Assembly: GCA_036787815.1 (NCBI GenBank) | Contig: DAIQOP010000020.1 | Location: forward strand, 1-24,522 | Source of the DNA: DATBAK01 sp036787815 | GTDB lineage: Bacteria > Actinomycetota > Acidimicrobiia > IMCC26256 > PALSA-610 | Reading direction: 5' to 3' | Length of the DNA: 24,522 nt | Shown: one piece after another, positions 6,156 to 14,406 of the stretch | How positions within the stretch are numbered: position 1 is the stretch's first letter | Layout of the letters: every line of letters begins with the position of its first letter | Position numbers and translations under genes: made by a program | Notes under the pieces: generated by a model | Seen by the model: the letters and a program-made list of their open reading frames with translations, nothing else | Databases searched by the model: none | Told to the model about the DNA's origin: nothing

Positions 6156-7993
6156 GTGAGCCGGGCGACGCCCCGCCGCCGGGGACCCGTCACCCCGGTG
6201 GAGCTCGCCGAGGCGGCCGTGCTGGCCGATCTCGCCCTCGGGCTGGTGGTGCTGGCCTGGCTCCTGCCGCTGGGCAGCGCCCTCTTCGCCGCGGCCTGCG
6301 TGCCCCTGGTGGTGCTCAGCGTGCGCCAGCGGGGCCGCGTCCTCATGGTCGGGGTGACGGCCGCGGCGGCGCTCGGCTTCCTCGTCGGTGGCACGGGTGT
6401 GGTGACCAACCTGCTCGCCTGCGCGGCGGTCAGCGCCATGGTCGGGGTCGGGATTCGCCGCCGGTGGGGCCCGGCGCGCGCGGCGATCACCGCGATGACC
6501 GTGTTGTGGCCGCCGATCGCCGCCGGCACGCTCGGGCTCCTGGCCCTGTTCGCGAACCTGCGCAAGCTGTCGCTCGATCAGCTGCGCAACTTCTGGAACG
6601 CGATCCACCACCTGCTGGTGCGGGTCGGCCTGCCCGGCCTCGCGCGCGTCGGCGACCGTGCGGTGCGGTTCGGCCTCGGCCACTGGTGGTTGCTCGTGCC
6701 CGCCGCCGAGCTGGTCGGCATCGCGTTCGCGTCGCTCGCGACGTACGGGTTGGCCGTGCGGGTGATCGGCCGCCTGGCCGACGCCCCGCCGCGCGTGGCC
6801 CTCGGTGATGTGTCCGGCGCCGATGCCGGCCCGGCACCGGGCCCGGTGCCGATCGCGCTCGAGGGTGTCGCGTTCCGCTACCCGGGAGCGAGCACCGATG
6901 CCCTCGCGCCGGTGACCGCGGCGATCGAGGCCCACCGGTTCGTGGCGCTCACGGGGCCCAACGGCGTGGGGAAGTCGACGCTCGTGCGCGTGCTCGCGGG
7001 CGCGACACCGTCGGCCGGGACGGTGCAACGGCCGGGGTCGGTCGGCCTCGGGCGGTTCGGGGGCACCGCGCTCGTGTTCCAGCGGCCCGAGAGCCAGGTG
7101 CTCGGCGTGCGGGTGCGCGACGACGTGGTGTGGGGCCTGCCGGTGGAAGCCGCCGCGCGTGCACCGGTCGACGTCGACGCGCTGCTCGAAGCCGTCGGGC
7201 TCGCGGGCCTGGGCGACCGCGACACGATCACGTTGTCGGGCGGGCAGCTCCAGCGGCTCGCGATCGCGGCCGCGCTCGCGCGCCGGCCCGCGCTGCTCGT
7301 GTCGGACGAGTCGACCGCGATGCTCGATCCGTCGGGACGCGAGCGGTTGCTCGCCCTCCTCCGAGGCCTGCCCGATGCAGGCGGGCCCACCGTCGTGCAC
7401 GCGACCCACCGGGCCGACGAGATCCGCGCCGCCGACGCCGTCGTCGAGCTCGGGGCGCGCCCGGCGGCGCGCACGCTGCTGCTCGTGCCGAAGCCGATTC
7501 CGGGGCCGTTCTTCGCGGCCGAGCCGCTCGTCGCGCTGCGCAGCGCCGGATACGTGTATTCGGCCGGTACCCCGTGGGCCCGGCGCGCGTTGCGCGGGAT
7601 CGATCTCGAGATCGGCCCCACCGACGCGGTGCTCGTGGTGGGCGGCAACGGTTCCGGCAAGACGACGCTCGCCTGGATGCTGGCCGGGCTGCTCACGCCG
7701 ACGGAGGGGGAAGCCACGCTCGAGGGCGAGCCGATCGTGAACCAGGTCGGCCGCGTGGGCCTCGGCTTCCAGCACGCGCGCCTCCAGTTGCTTCGGCGAA
7801 CCGTCGGTGCCGAGCTCGACGGGGTGAGCCGCGGTCACGGTTCGGCGGCCGCCGCGCTGGCACTGGTGGGGTTGCCACCCGAGCTCGAGACGCGCGCGAT
7901 CGACGATCTCAGCGGCGGGCAGCAGCGGCGGGTCGCGCTCGCGCGGTTGCTGGTGAGCGACAAGAAGTATCCCGAGGCGCGCGGCGAGTTCCA
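6156..7993 (+). CDS. ECF-type transporter fusion: membrane domain plus two ATPases (part before the assembly gap)
   Basis: This is the first part of an energy-coupling-factor importer polypeptide. Residues 1 to about 220 hold roughly six membrane segments resembling DUF2232/YybS-like proteins and may supply substrate binding. Next come two ABC ATPase domains. The first has Walker A GPNGVGKST (about 267), LSGGQLQR (about 360) and LLVSDES. The second has Walker A GGNGSGKTT (about 496) and LSGGQQRRVALARLLVS (about 585). The start is GTG 6156, 22 bases after asd. The frame is broken by ten Ns at 7994. The last 33 bases before the gap (7961-7993) look spurious; joining the repeated TGCTGGTGAGCGA at 7948 and 8004 restores one frame of 684 residues ending at 8266. 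Vitamins or metals are typical ECF substrates; the substrate here is not predictable. Confidence 0.85.
7961..7993 (+). other. Probable chimeric contig tail
   Basis: These 33 bases translate as an extension (DKKYPEARGEF) that does not fit an ABC ATPase between the signature motif and Walker B. The sequence after the gap continues exactly where an ATPase should (SESPLLVLDEP). The tail is therefore best read as a mis-extended contig end rather than genome sequence at this place. Confidence 0.65.
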
Positions 7994-8003
7994 NNNNNNN
8001 NNN
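7994..8003. other. Assembly gap (10 Ns)
   Basis: A run of exactly ten Ns interrupts the ECF fusion gene. The 13-base word TGCTGGTGAGCGA occurs at 7948-7960 and again right after the gap at 8004-8016, so the two contigs most likely overlap and no sequence is missing. Confidence 0.95.
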
Positions 8004-8266
8004 TGCTGGTGAGCGAGAGCCCGCTGCTCGTGCTCGACGAGCCGATGGCCGGGCTCGACGACGACGCGCGCGCGGAGCTCGTGTCGGTGATCGCCCGCCT
8101 GCGCGCGACGCGACCGGTGGGTCTGGTGATCGTGTCGCACGACCTCGTGGAGCTCGCCCCGGTCGTCGATCGCGTCGTCGCGTTGCGCGCCGGCGAGGTC
8201 GTGCTCGACGAACCCGCCGGCGCGCTCGACGCCGTGAGCGAGTTCCTCGCGGCGGAGGAATCGTGA
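8004..8266 (+). CDS. ECF-type transporter fusion, C-terminal part of second ATPase (after the assembly gap)
   Basis: This continues the gene begun at 6156. It reads LLVSESPLLVLDEPMAGLDDDARAEL, giving the Walker B (LLVLDEP) and D-loop (GLDD) of the second ATPase, then the switch histidine in IVSHDLVELAPVVDRVVAL. It ends in TGA 8264-8266, which overlaps the GTG start of ecfT (GTGA). As printed, the frame differs from that before the gap only because the N run has an arbitrary length. It is not evidence of a pseudogene. Confidence 0.85.
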
Positions 8267-9078
8267 CGTCGCGGCCCCGCCCTCCGAACGCGCGTGCACG
8301 CGGGCGCGACACCGAGTTGCGGCTCCTGCGCTACCTGCCCGGCGACACCGTCGTGCACCGACTGTGGGCCGGTACCAAGATCCTCTGCGTCGGGGCGGTG
8401 AGCGTGGCGTTGTCGCTCCGACCGACGTGGCGCGCGCTGGGCATCGTCGGGGCCATCGTCGTGGTGACACTCGCGGCCGCGCGCATCCCGCGGGGCGCCG
8501 TGCCGCGCATCCCGTCGTGGATCGTCTCGGTGCTGGTCGCGGGCGGTCTCATCGACATCATGTGGGGCCCGAGCCCGCATCGGCATCTGCTCGGGCTGTC
8601 GTTCAGTGTCACCGCCGCCGACCAGTGGGCGCGGCTCCTGCTCGTCGGCATCGAGCTGTTGGTGCTGGCCGCGGTCGTCGCCTGGACGACGCGGCTCGGC
8701 CACCTCGCGCCCGCGTTCGGCAAGCTCCTCCGCCCGTTCCGCGTGCTGCGGTTGCCCGTCGACGAGCTCACGGTCGCCGTCGCGCTGTGTGTGCGGTGCT
8801 TCCCGCTGCTCGCCGAGGAGCTGCGGGTGCTGCTCGCGGCGCGGCGCCTGCGCCCGGAGCTGCGCGAGGGCGGCACCCGCTCGATGATGCGGGAACCGGT
8901 CGACCTGCTCGTGGCGGCGACGACCGTGTGCCTGCGCCGGAGCCGCGAGCTGGCCGACGCGATCGAGGCACGTGGCGGGTTCGGCGTGGTCGGCGAAGAT
9001 GAGAGCCGCCCTCATCTGCTCGACTATTCGGTGATCGTCGTGGTGATCGGGCTCGTTGCGTTGGTGTTCGTTCCGTGA
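8263..9078 (+). CDS. ecfT: ECF transporter transmembrane component EcfT
   Basis: This is the integral membrane coupling subunit of an ECF importer, which transmits ATPase motion to the substrate-binding component. It has 271 residues. The N-terminus has the family's DTVVHRLWAGTKIL segment, followed by about five membrane helices. The C-terminal coupling region includes LRPFRVLRLPVDELTVAVALCVRCFPLLAEEL and the diagnostic Ala-Arg-Gly motif in AIEARGGFG near residue 235, which docks on the ATPases. The first coupling motif is less canonical (LAARRLRPEL). The GTG start at 8263 overlaps the upstream stop and has GGAGG a few bases before it. With the fused gene upstream it forms a two-gene transporter. 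Confidence 0.9.
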   Translation: MTSRPRPPNARARGRDTELRLLRYLPGDTVVHRLWAGTKILCVGAVSVALSLRPTWRALGIVGAIVVVTLAAARIPRGAVPRIPSWIVSVLVAGGLIDIMWGPSPHRHLLGLSFSVTAADQWARLLLVGIELLVLAAVVAWTTRLGHLAPAFGKLLRPFRVLRLPVDELTVAVALCVRCFPLLAEELRVLLAARRLRPELREGGTRSMMREPVDLLVAATTVCLRRSRELADAIEARGGFGVVGEDESRPHLLDYSVIVVVIGLVALVFVP

Positions 9079-9163
9079 CCCGGAGCTAGCATCCGAACGC
9101 CCGTGGGGGCCGCATCTTCGCTGCGCGCCCACCCCACTCCCGCAGCGACGGAGGACCCACCCG

Positions 9164-10372
9164 ATGACCGAACATCAGCGGCCCGTTCCTGCGGCGCGCC
9201 TGGTGTTTCCGGCCGACGACCGGGCCGAGATCCACGCCCTCATCGAAGAGTCGCTCACGTCGGGATCGCTGACGCTCGGGCCGCACACGCAACGGTTCGA
9301 AGCCGCGTTCGCGGAGCGGCACCGCATTCCGTACGCGATCGCGGTGAGCTCCGGTACGAGCGCGATCGAGATCATCCTGCGGCACCTCGACGTCGCCGGT
9401 GCCGAGGTGATCGTCCCCGCGAACACGTTCTTCGCGACGGCCGCCGCGGTCATGCACGCGGGTGGCCACGTGCGCCTCGCCGACGTCGATGCCCGCACGC
9501 TCGCGCTCTCGGTCGCGACGGTCGAGGCCGCGATCACCGAGCGCACCGCCGGTGTCGTGATGGTGCACATCGGCGGCTTGATCAGCCCCGAGACGATCGC
9601 GATCCGCGATCTCTGCGCCCGGCGCGGGCTCTTCTTCGTCGAAGACGCCGCGCACGCGCACGGCAGCGCGCTCGACGGTGTCCCCGCGGGTTCCTTCGGT
9701 TCCGCAGCGGCGTTCTCGTTCTATCCCACGAAGGTCATCACTTCCGGTGAGGGCGGGATGATCGTCACTTCCGACGCGCAGATGCGCGACGATGCCGTGA
9801 TCTACCGCGACCAGGGCAAGGCCGGATTTCTCGGGGGCGACCACGTTCGTCTCGGCGCGGCGTGGCGCATGAGCGAGCTGCACGCGGCGGTCGGGATCGT
9901 GCAGCTCCGCCGGCTCGACGAGTTCGTCGCCACGCGCCGCGCCGCCGCCGCGATCTACGACGAGGCCCTCACCGCGGCCGACGCGCCGGCGGGAATCGCG
10001 GCGTTGCCGATCCCGCCCCGGTGCGAGAGCAACTACTACAAGTACGTCGCGTTGCTCGCGCCGGGCACCGATCGCGACGCGTTCAAGCGCGCGATGCGCG
10101 AAGACCACGCGGTGTCGATGAGTGGCGAGGTCTACTCGGCGCCGCTGCACCACCACCCGGTCTTCGCCGACCTCGATCACGGCCCGCTGCCGGTGTCGGA
10201 GGCCGTCTGCGCGCAGCAGGTGTGCCTGCCGATCCACTCCGACATGACGGCGAGCGAGGCCGAGCGCGTGGTCGCCGCACTGCGGTCGGTCCTGTCGCGA
10301 TCGGACATCTCGCACACCGTTCCCTCGCAGACAGAGTCCCGTTCCCCATCGCACCCGGAGTCAGTCAGATGA
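9164..10372 (+). CDS. DegT/DnrJ/EryC1-family PLP-dependent sugar aminotransferase
   Basis: This protein is predicted to transfer an amino group to a keto-sugar nucleotide, making an amino sugar for a surface glycan or glycoconjugate. It has 402 residues. Cofactor-binding landmarks are SSGTSAIE (62-69), the aspartate that binds the pyridine nitrogen in VEDAAHAHG (Asp161), and the Schiff-base Lys190 in FSFYPTKVITSGEGGMI. Asn-Tyr-Tyr-Lys-Tyr and LPIHSDM near the end are also typical. The start ATG 9164 has GGAGG 9 bases upstream (9150-9154). A TAGCAT -10-like hexamer at 9087-9092 is a weak promoter candidate in the 85-base gap. The stop overlaps the epimerase start (ATGA). The exact sugar substrate cannot be read from sequence. 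Confidence 0.93.
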   Translation: MTEHQRPVPAARLVFPADDRAEIHALIEESLTSGSLTLGPHTQRFEAAFAERHRIPYAIAVSSGTSAIEIILRHLDVAGAEVIVPANTFFATAAAVMHAGGHVRLADVDARTLALSVATVEAAITERTAGVVMVHIGGLISPETIAIRDLCARRGLFFVEDAAHAHGSALDGVPAGSFGSAAAFSFYPTKVITSGEGGMIVTSDAQMRDDAVIYRDQGKAGFLGGDHVRLGAAWRMSELHAAVGIVQLRRLDEFVATRRAAAAIYDEALTAADAPAGIAALPIPPRCESNYYKYVALLAPGTDRDAFKRAMREDHAVSMSGEVYSAPLHHHPVFADLDHGPLPVSEAVCAQQVCLPIHSDMTASEAERVVAALRSVLSRSDISHTVPSQTESRSPSHPESVR

Positions 10373-11289
10373 GAATCGCGGTGACCGGTGGTGCCGGCTT
10401 CATCGGTTCGCACGTCGTCGACCATCTCGTCGACGCCGGCCACGGCGTCGTGGTGGTCGATCCCCGGCGCCCGCACCGCCCCGACGTCGAGCAGGCCGTC
10501 GCCGACCTGCGCGATCTCGACTCGCTCGTCGCCGCGACCGAAGGGTGCGACGCGATCTTCCATCTCGCCGCGGTGTCGAACGTGAACGACGTCTTCGACT
10601 CGCCGGTCGACGCGATCGACATCAACGTCACCGGCACGACACGCGTGCTCGAGGCCGCGCGCCGCAACGAGGTCGAGCGGGTCTTCTTCGCGAGCACGGT
10701 GTGGGTGTACGGCTCCGCGGTCGGCGACGGCGACCTCGGTGAGGACGCGCTGATCGACACGCAGATCCCGTCGCACCTCTACACCGCCTCGAAGATCGCG
10801 GGCGAGCTGGTGATCCGCAGCTTCGAGGAGCTCTACGGCGTCGCGTTCACCATCCTGCGCTACGGCGTTCCGTTCGGGCCGCGCATGCGCGACGAGCTGG
10901 TGATCCCGCGCTTCGTGCAGATGGCGCTCGCGGGCGAGACGATCACCGTCGCCGGCGACGGCCTCCAGTTCCGCAACTACGTCTACGTGGAGGATCTGGC
11001 CGAGGCGCACGTGCTCGCGCTCGATCCCGCGGCCCGCAACGAGGTGTTCAACGTCGAAGGCCCGGAGCCGATCAGCATCCGCGCGATGGTCGAGGCCCTC
11101 GAAGAGGTGCTCGGGCGCCCCCTGCCCGTCGAGTACGGCCCGGCGCGGCCGGGCGACTTCCGCGGTCGACCGGTGTCGGGCCACAAGATCGGCAAGGTGC
11201 TCGACTGGACGCCGCGCACGTCGTTCGAGACCGGGCTGCGCCGTTACGTCGAGTGGTACGCCGAGCGCGAGCGCGGCGACGTCGGCTGA
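10369..11289 (+). CDS. NAD-dependent nucleotide-sugar epimerase/dehydratase
   Basis: This is an extended short-chain dehydrogenase acting on an NDP-sugar, probably in the same pathway as the coupled DegT aminotransferase. It has 306 residues. NAD binding: TGGAGFIGSH (6-15). Catalytic: FASTVWVYG and Tyr138-x-x-x-Lys142 in LYTASK. Substrate region: LRYGVPFGPRMR and YVYVEDLAEAHVLAL. The ATG at 10369 overlaps the previous stop and has GGAG 9 bases upstream. It is clearly paralogous to the first 300 residues of the large fusion at 14407-17253; both share VNDV..PV, STVWVY, GPRMR and VYVEDLA.AHVLALDPAA. The reaction (epimerisation, dehydration or decarboxylation) is undetermined. Confidence 0.93.
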   Translation: MRIAVTGGAGFIGSHVVDHLVDAGHGVVVVDPRRPHRPDVEQAVADLRDLDSLVAATEGCDAIFHLAAVSNVNDVFDSPVDAIDINVTGTTRVLEAARRNEVERVFFASTVWVYGSAVGDGDLGEDALIDTQIPSHLYTASKIAGELVIRSFEELYGVAFTILRYGVPFGPRMRDELVIPRFVQMALAGETITVAGDGLQFRNYVYVEDLAEAHVLALDPAARNEVFNVEGPEPISIRAMVEALEEVLGRPLPVEYGPARPGDFRGRPVSGHKIGKVLDWTPRTSFETGLRRYVEWYAERERGDVG

Positions 11290-11301
11290 CGCGGCACCCG
11301 C

Positions 11302-11964
11302 TCAGCTGAGCAGGTACGGCGTCGTCTGGTCCGGTTTCGAGTACCGCATGTGGAGCGCGATCGCGCCGGCCGAGAGTGCCGCGTAGCCGCACCACAGCGA
11401 CGGGAGACCGTCGAGCGTGACCCACGCGAGCAGCGCGATCACGGCCACGTTCACGAAGCCGAAGATCTCGATGCGGCGGTAGCCCGAGAACAGCAACGCA
11501 CCGCACACCGCGACGACGTAGCAGATGACGACGAAGCCGCCGTGGCTGATGCTCGAGTCGTACACGAGGTGGTACGAATGCGCTGTCGCGTCGATCGGGG
11601 CGCGCAGCATCGCGGTGAGGAGCACCATCGCGACTCCGGTGCCCAAGGCAACGAACGGAGCCAATTGCCATCGCCGCCGCGTGGTCGGTTCGAGCGCGAT
11701 GACGGCAATCGGTACCAAGATCGGGAGCACCACGAACGCGATGAGCAGGTAGACCCAGAGCGCGACGCGCCCCACCGTGTGAGGCACGCGCCCGTCGATG
11801 CCCCACCAGATGAACGCCTCGACGAGCTGATGGCCGCCGAGCAGCAAGGGCAGCGTCGCGAGGAGCAGGTGGTCGTTGCGGCCGCGTAGGTGGCGGAACG
11901 AATCGATCCCGATCGCGCCGACCACGACGCCGGTGACGACGTCAGCCTGGGGCGAAAAGCACAT
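11302..11964 (-). CDS. DUF6629-type integral membrane protein
   Basis: This 220-residue hydrophobic protein has about seven predicted membrane segments and no catalytic motif that I recognise. The N-terminus MCFSPQADVVTGVVVGAIGIDSFR, then LPLLLGGHQLVEAFIWWG, match a small actinobacterial membrane family that I recall as DUF6629. The ATG at 11964 is preferred to the upstream ATG 12015 because the conserved MCFSP begins there. A TACCGT hexamer ends 5 bases before it, as expected for a leaderless transcript. The gene converges with the epimerase; its stop lies in the palindrome CTCAGCTGAG (11301-11310). The function is unknown. Confidence 0.8.
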   Translation of the reverse strand: MCFSPQADVVTGVVVGAIGIDSFRHLRGRNDHLLLATLPLLLGGHQLVEAFIWWGIDGRVPHTVGRVALWVYLLIAFVVLPILVPIAVIALEPTTRRRWQLAPFVALGTGVAMVLLTAMLRAPIDATAHSYHLVYDSSISHGGFVVICYVVAVCGALLFSGYRRIEIFGFVNVAVIALLAWVTLDGLPSLWCGYAALSAGAIALHMRYSKPDQTTPYLLS

Positions 11965-12038
11965 CAGGCACGGTACAGCAGTCGTCACGCGGCGCCGTCC
12001 GAGGCCCGAAACCATGTGTCAGTACGGCGCGCGCGCCC

Positions 12039-13355
12039 TCAGGTGCGGGAGATCGTGTACACGTCGAAGCGGTTGCCCTTGGCCAGATAGGTGACCGTCA
12101 CGCCCTCGGCGCGGCACGCTCGCTGATCGGGCGACGGAGAGCCGCGCGCCGAGAGCACCCGCAGGATCCGCTGCTCGTTCTTGCGGAACCCGAGGTCGTA
12201 GTGGTGGTAGATCACGACCCGATCGACGGCGCGACCGCGCAGGAACCGGCAATATTCGGCGGCGCTCGGCCACGTGCGGCGCACGATGCTCTCGGGGAAG
12301 AACTCCGAATCGAGCCGCGCCCCGTGCTGGATCATTTGGTACATGCCGATGCGCCGATCGGTGGTGCTCAGCACGCGGTACTCGAGGCCGGGCCGGAACG
12401 CCGCCGAATCGATGAACGGCATCAGCGAGCGTTCGGGCTGCTTCGACAGGTCCTTCCACGCGGTCTTCGTGTCGAGTTGGGTGGCGAGGCCGGCACTCGC
12501 ACCGAAGCAGATCACGAGCAGGAGCGGAGGGAGCCACGGGCGCGCCACGCGGCGCAGGAGCACGAGCACGATCGGGATCACGACGACGAGCGTGCGGGGA
12601 GCGACCGTCTCGACGAAGTTGACGACCTTCACACCGAGCGACGAGTCGGTGTACGCGGGGGTGAGGAGCACGAGCCACACCGCGGGCGCGGCGATGACGA
12701 GCGATGCCGCGTACGCGAGCACCAACTTGCGGCGGTCGGGCTCGAACCACAGCCATCCGACCACGAGCATCGCCGCGATCGGGAGCACCACGGCCGCGTG
12801 CGTGGCCTGCCCGATCCCGGCGAGCGCGATCGCCCATCCGGTGCGGCCGGTCCGCCAGCACGCGACTCCACAGAGGAACAGCGCCATGGCCCACACGAAC
12901 GGGAGTTGCCCGAGCACCGGAGCGACGATCATCACGGGGTTGGCGAGCACCAGCGCGCACCACCAGCCCCGGCGGAGCTCGGGGAACGCCCAGAACGTGG
13001 CGCCGATGAGCCCGACCGACCCGATCACGAGCCACAGCGTGACGACCCAGTCGCCGAGCCAGGGGCGGAGCAGCGCGGCCGACACCCAGGGCACGAACGC
13101 GTACGGGAACGCGAGGCCCCGACCGTGCCCGATGACCGGCATGTGATACGGAATCCGGTGCGAATCGACGATGACGCGGCTCACGTACCAGACGTGCGCG
13201 TAGTTGCTCACCGTGTCACTGGAGACGAAGATGCGGTGGCGCAGGATTATGCCGAGCACCACGAGCCACGCGCCGCCGACCGCGGCCGCTGCGACGAGCC
13301 CGGTCCTCCGGAACCAGATCGGCTCGCTCATGTCGGTGCCAAGATCCCCACTCAT
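12039..13355 (-). CDS. Polytopic membrane protein, possible GT-C-type glycosyltransferase
   Basis: This 438-residue protein has about nine predicted membrane segments up to residue 300 and a soluble C-terminal domain of about 140 residues. The first outer loop (FVSSDTVSNYAHVWYVSRVI...GLAFPYAFVPW) carries an acidic residue soon after helix 1, as in polyprenyl-phosphate-using GT-C enzymes, but no family motif is certain. The C-terminal part includes RLDSEFFPESIVRRTWPSAAEYCRFL and VDRVVIYHHYDLGFRKNEQRIL, a pattern that I recall only from unassigned actinobacterial membrane proteins. The ATG at 13355 is used; a second ATG eight codons in (MSEPIW) is possible. It is divergent from the NodB deacetylase gene with 33 bases between starts. 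The setting suggests a role in surface-glycan assembly; this is inference. Confidence 0.8.
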   Translation of the reverse strand: MSGDLGTDMSEPIWFRRTGLVAAAAVGGAWLVVLGIILRHRIFVSSDTVSNYAHVWYVSRVIVDSHRIPYHMPVIGHGRGLAFPYAFVPWVSAALLRPWLGDWVVTLWLVIGSVGLIGATFWAFPELRRGWWCALVLANPVMIVAPVLGQLPFVWAMALFLCGVACWRTGRTGWAIALAGIGQATHAAVVLPIAAMLVVGWLWFEPDRRKLVLAYAASLVIAAPAVWLVLLTPAYTDSSLGVKVVNFVETVAPRTLVVVIPIVLVLLRRVARPWLPPLLLVICFGASAGLATQLDTKTAWKDLSKQPERSLMPFIDSAAFRPGLEYRVLSTTDRRIGMYQMIQHGARLDSEFFPESIVRRTWPSAAEYCRFLRGRAVDRVVIYHHYDLGFRKNEQRILRVLSARGSPSPDQRACRAEGVTVTYLAKGNRFDVYTISRT

Positions 13356-13388
13356 GCCGCGGCCTGTGTCTCGCCATCTGGGTGAACG
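13356..13388. promoter_or_regulatory. Very short divergent start-to-start region
   Basis: Only 33 bases separate the ATG of the membrane protein (13355, minus) from the ATG of the deacetylase (13389, plus). Any promoter for either gene must extend into the other's coding sequence, or one transcript must begin almost at its start codon. GGTGA 4 bases before 13389 is a weak ribosome site. No clear -10/-35 pair was recognised. Confidence 0.25.
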
Positions 13389-14375
13389 ATGAGCACGCTC
13401 GAGGCGGCCGTCGACGTCGTCGTCGCTGCGGGCGCGTTCGTGCTCGCGGGGCGCCTGACGCGCGGTCGCGGAAAGGTGGCGCTGGCCCTCGGCCTCGTGA
13501 TCGCCGTCACCGCGGCGTGGCTCTTCACCCAGACCGTCGAGGCCGCGTTCCGGGCGTATCTCGCGGTCGCCTTCGGGTTGGGTGCCGGCATCGTGGCCGC
13601 CGGTCTGCCGGTGCTCGGCGCGAACGCGGAGGCACCCCGCCGCCCGCGCGTGACGGTCGCGGTCGTCGCGTTCGCGCTGGTCGCCACGCTCGCGCTCGGT
13701 GGATGGATCGGCGGCAACTCACCCAGCCGCACGTGGCTTGGACCGATCGTCAGCCACGGCGACCGCCACGGATCGGCGGTCGCGATCACGTTCGACGACG
13801 GCCCGAACGTTTCCGAGTCGCTCGTGGTCGCGCACATCCTGGACTCGTTCGGCGCGAAGGGCACGTTCTTCACCGTGGGCAAGGCGCTCGACGCGCGCCC
13901 CGACATCTCACGCGCGCTCCTCGCCGACGGTCAGCTGCTGGGGAACCATTCGTACCACCATGATCAGTGGCGCTGGCTCGACCCGAGATATCCCGAGCTC
14001 GAACGAACCCAGGCGGCGTTCCGGAGACGGCTCGATGTGTGCCCCACCTTCTACCGCCCACCCCACGGTGAGCACACGCCGTTCATGTCGTACCAACTCG
14101 CGCGCAAGCACATGACCATGGTGGGCTGGGACACCTCGGCGACCGACTTCGCGACGACCGACGGCCGCGCGGTCGCCCGCCGGATCCTGAGCCGCGTGCG
14201 CCCGGGCTCGATCGTCGTCCTGCACGACGGCATCGACGGGAACCTCACCGCCGACCGTTCGGTGCTCACGGTCGCGCTTCCGCTCATCCTGCGCGGCCTG
14301 CGGGCCAAGGGCCTGCACGCGGTGCGGCTCGACCAGCTGCTCGGCATCCGCCCGTACGGCGCTTCGCACTGCTGA
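13389..14375 (+). CDS. Membrane-anchored NodB-type polysaccharide deacetylase (active-site complete)
   Basis: This is a carbohydrate esterase family 4 type enzyme that removes N- or O-acetyl groups from a polysaccharide outside the membrane. It has 328 residues. Three to four membrane segments lie in residues 8-110, with the NodB domain from about 130. All the key motifs are present: TFDDGP (134-139; base Asp136, metal ligand Asp137), metal ligands His187 and His191 in NHSYHH, YRPPHG (222-227) and LHDG with catalytic His279. It is tail to tail with the large fusion gene, whose last domain is a paralog with these residues replaced. The ATG at 13389 is used; it gives a first hydrophobic helix at once. 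The substrate could be peptidoglycan or the glycan made by neighbouring genes. Confidence 0.92.
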   Translation: MSTLEAAVDVVVAAGAFVLAGRLTRGRGKVALALGLVIAVTAAWLFTQTVEAAFRAYLAVAFGLGAGIVAAGLPVLGANAEAPRRPRVTVAVVAFALVATLALGGWIGGNSPSRTWLGPIVSHGDRHGSAVAITFDDGPNVSESLVVAHILDSFGAKGTFFTVGKALDARPDISRALLADGQLLGNHSYHHDQWRWLDPRYPELERTQAAFRRRLDVCPTFYRPPHGEHTPFMSYQLARKHMTMVGWDTSATDFATTDGRAVARRILSRVRPGSIVVLHDGIDGNLTADRSVLTVALPLILRGLRAKGLHAVRLDQLLGIRPYGASHC

Positions 14376-14387
14376 CCCGCGCGCGGG
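14376..14387. terminator. GC palindrome between convergent deacetylase genes
   Basis: The perfect 12-base palindrome CCCGCGCGCGGG begins right after the deacetylase stop and lies in the 31-base gap before the stop of the fusion gene. A shared bidirectional terminator would fit the position. There is no U-tract and such palindromes are easy to find in DNA this GC-rich. Confidence 0.25.
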
Positions 14388-14406
14388 GAGGCCGCGGCAG
14401 CGGTGG

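Noticed and set aside
6156..8266. Frameshifted pseudogene or two separate ATPase genes
   Set aside because: The break coincides with an N run of arbitrary length, and the overlapping 13-base word restores a single intact frame, so decay is not needed.
6081..8312. Very long minus-strand open frame opposite asd and the ECF fusion
   Set aside because: Its product is rich in Arg, His, Gln and Glu without domain signals; it is the antisense shadow of well-supported genes and even runs through the N gap.
9079..9163. Possible riboswitch or leader before the DegT gene
   Set aside because: The 85-base gap shows only a weak TAGCAT box and a GGAGG ribosome site; no structured leader motif was recognisable by eye.
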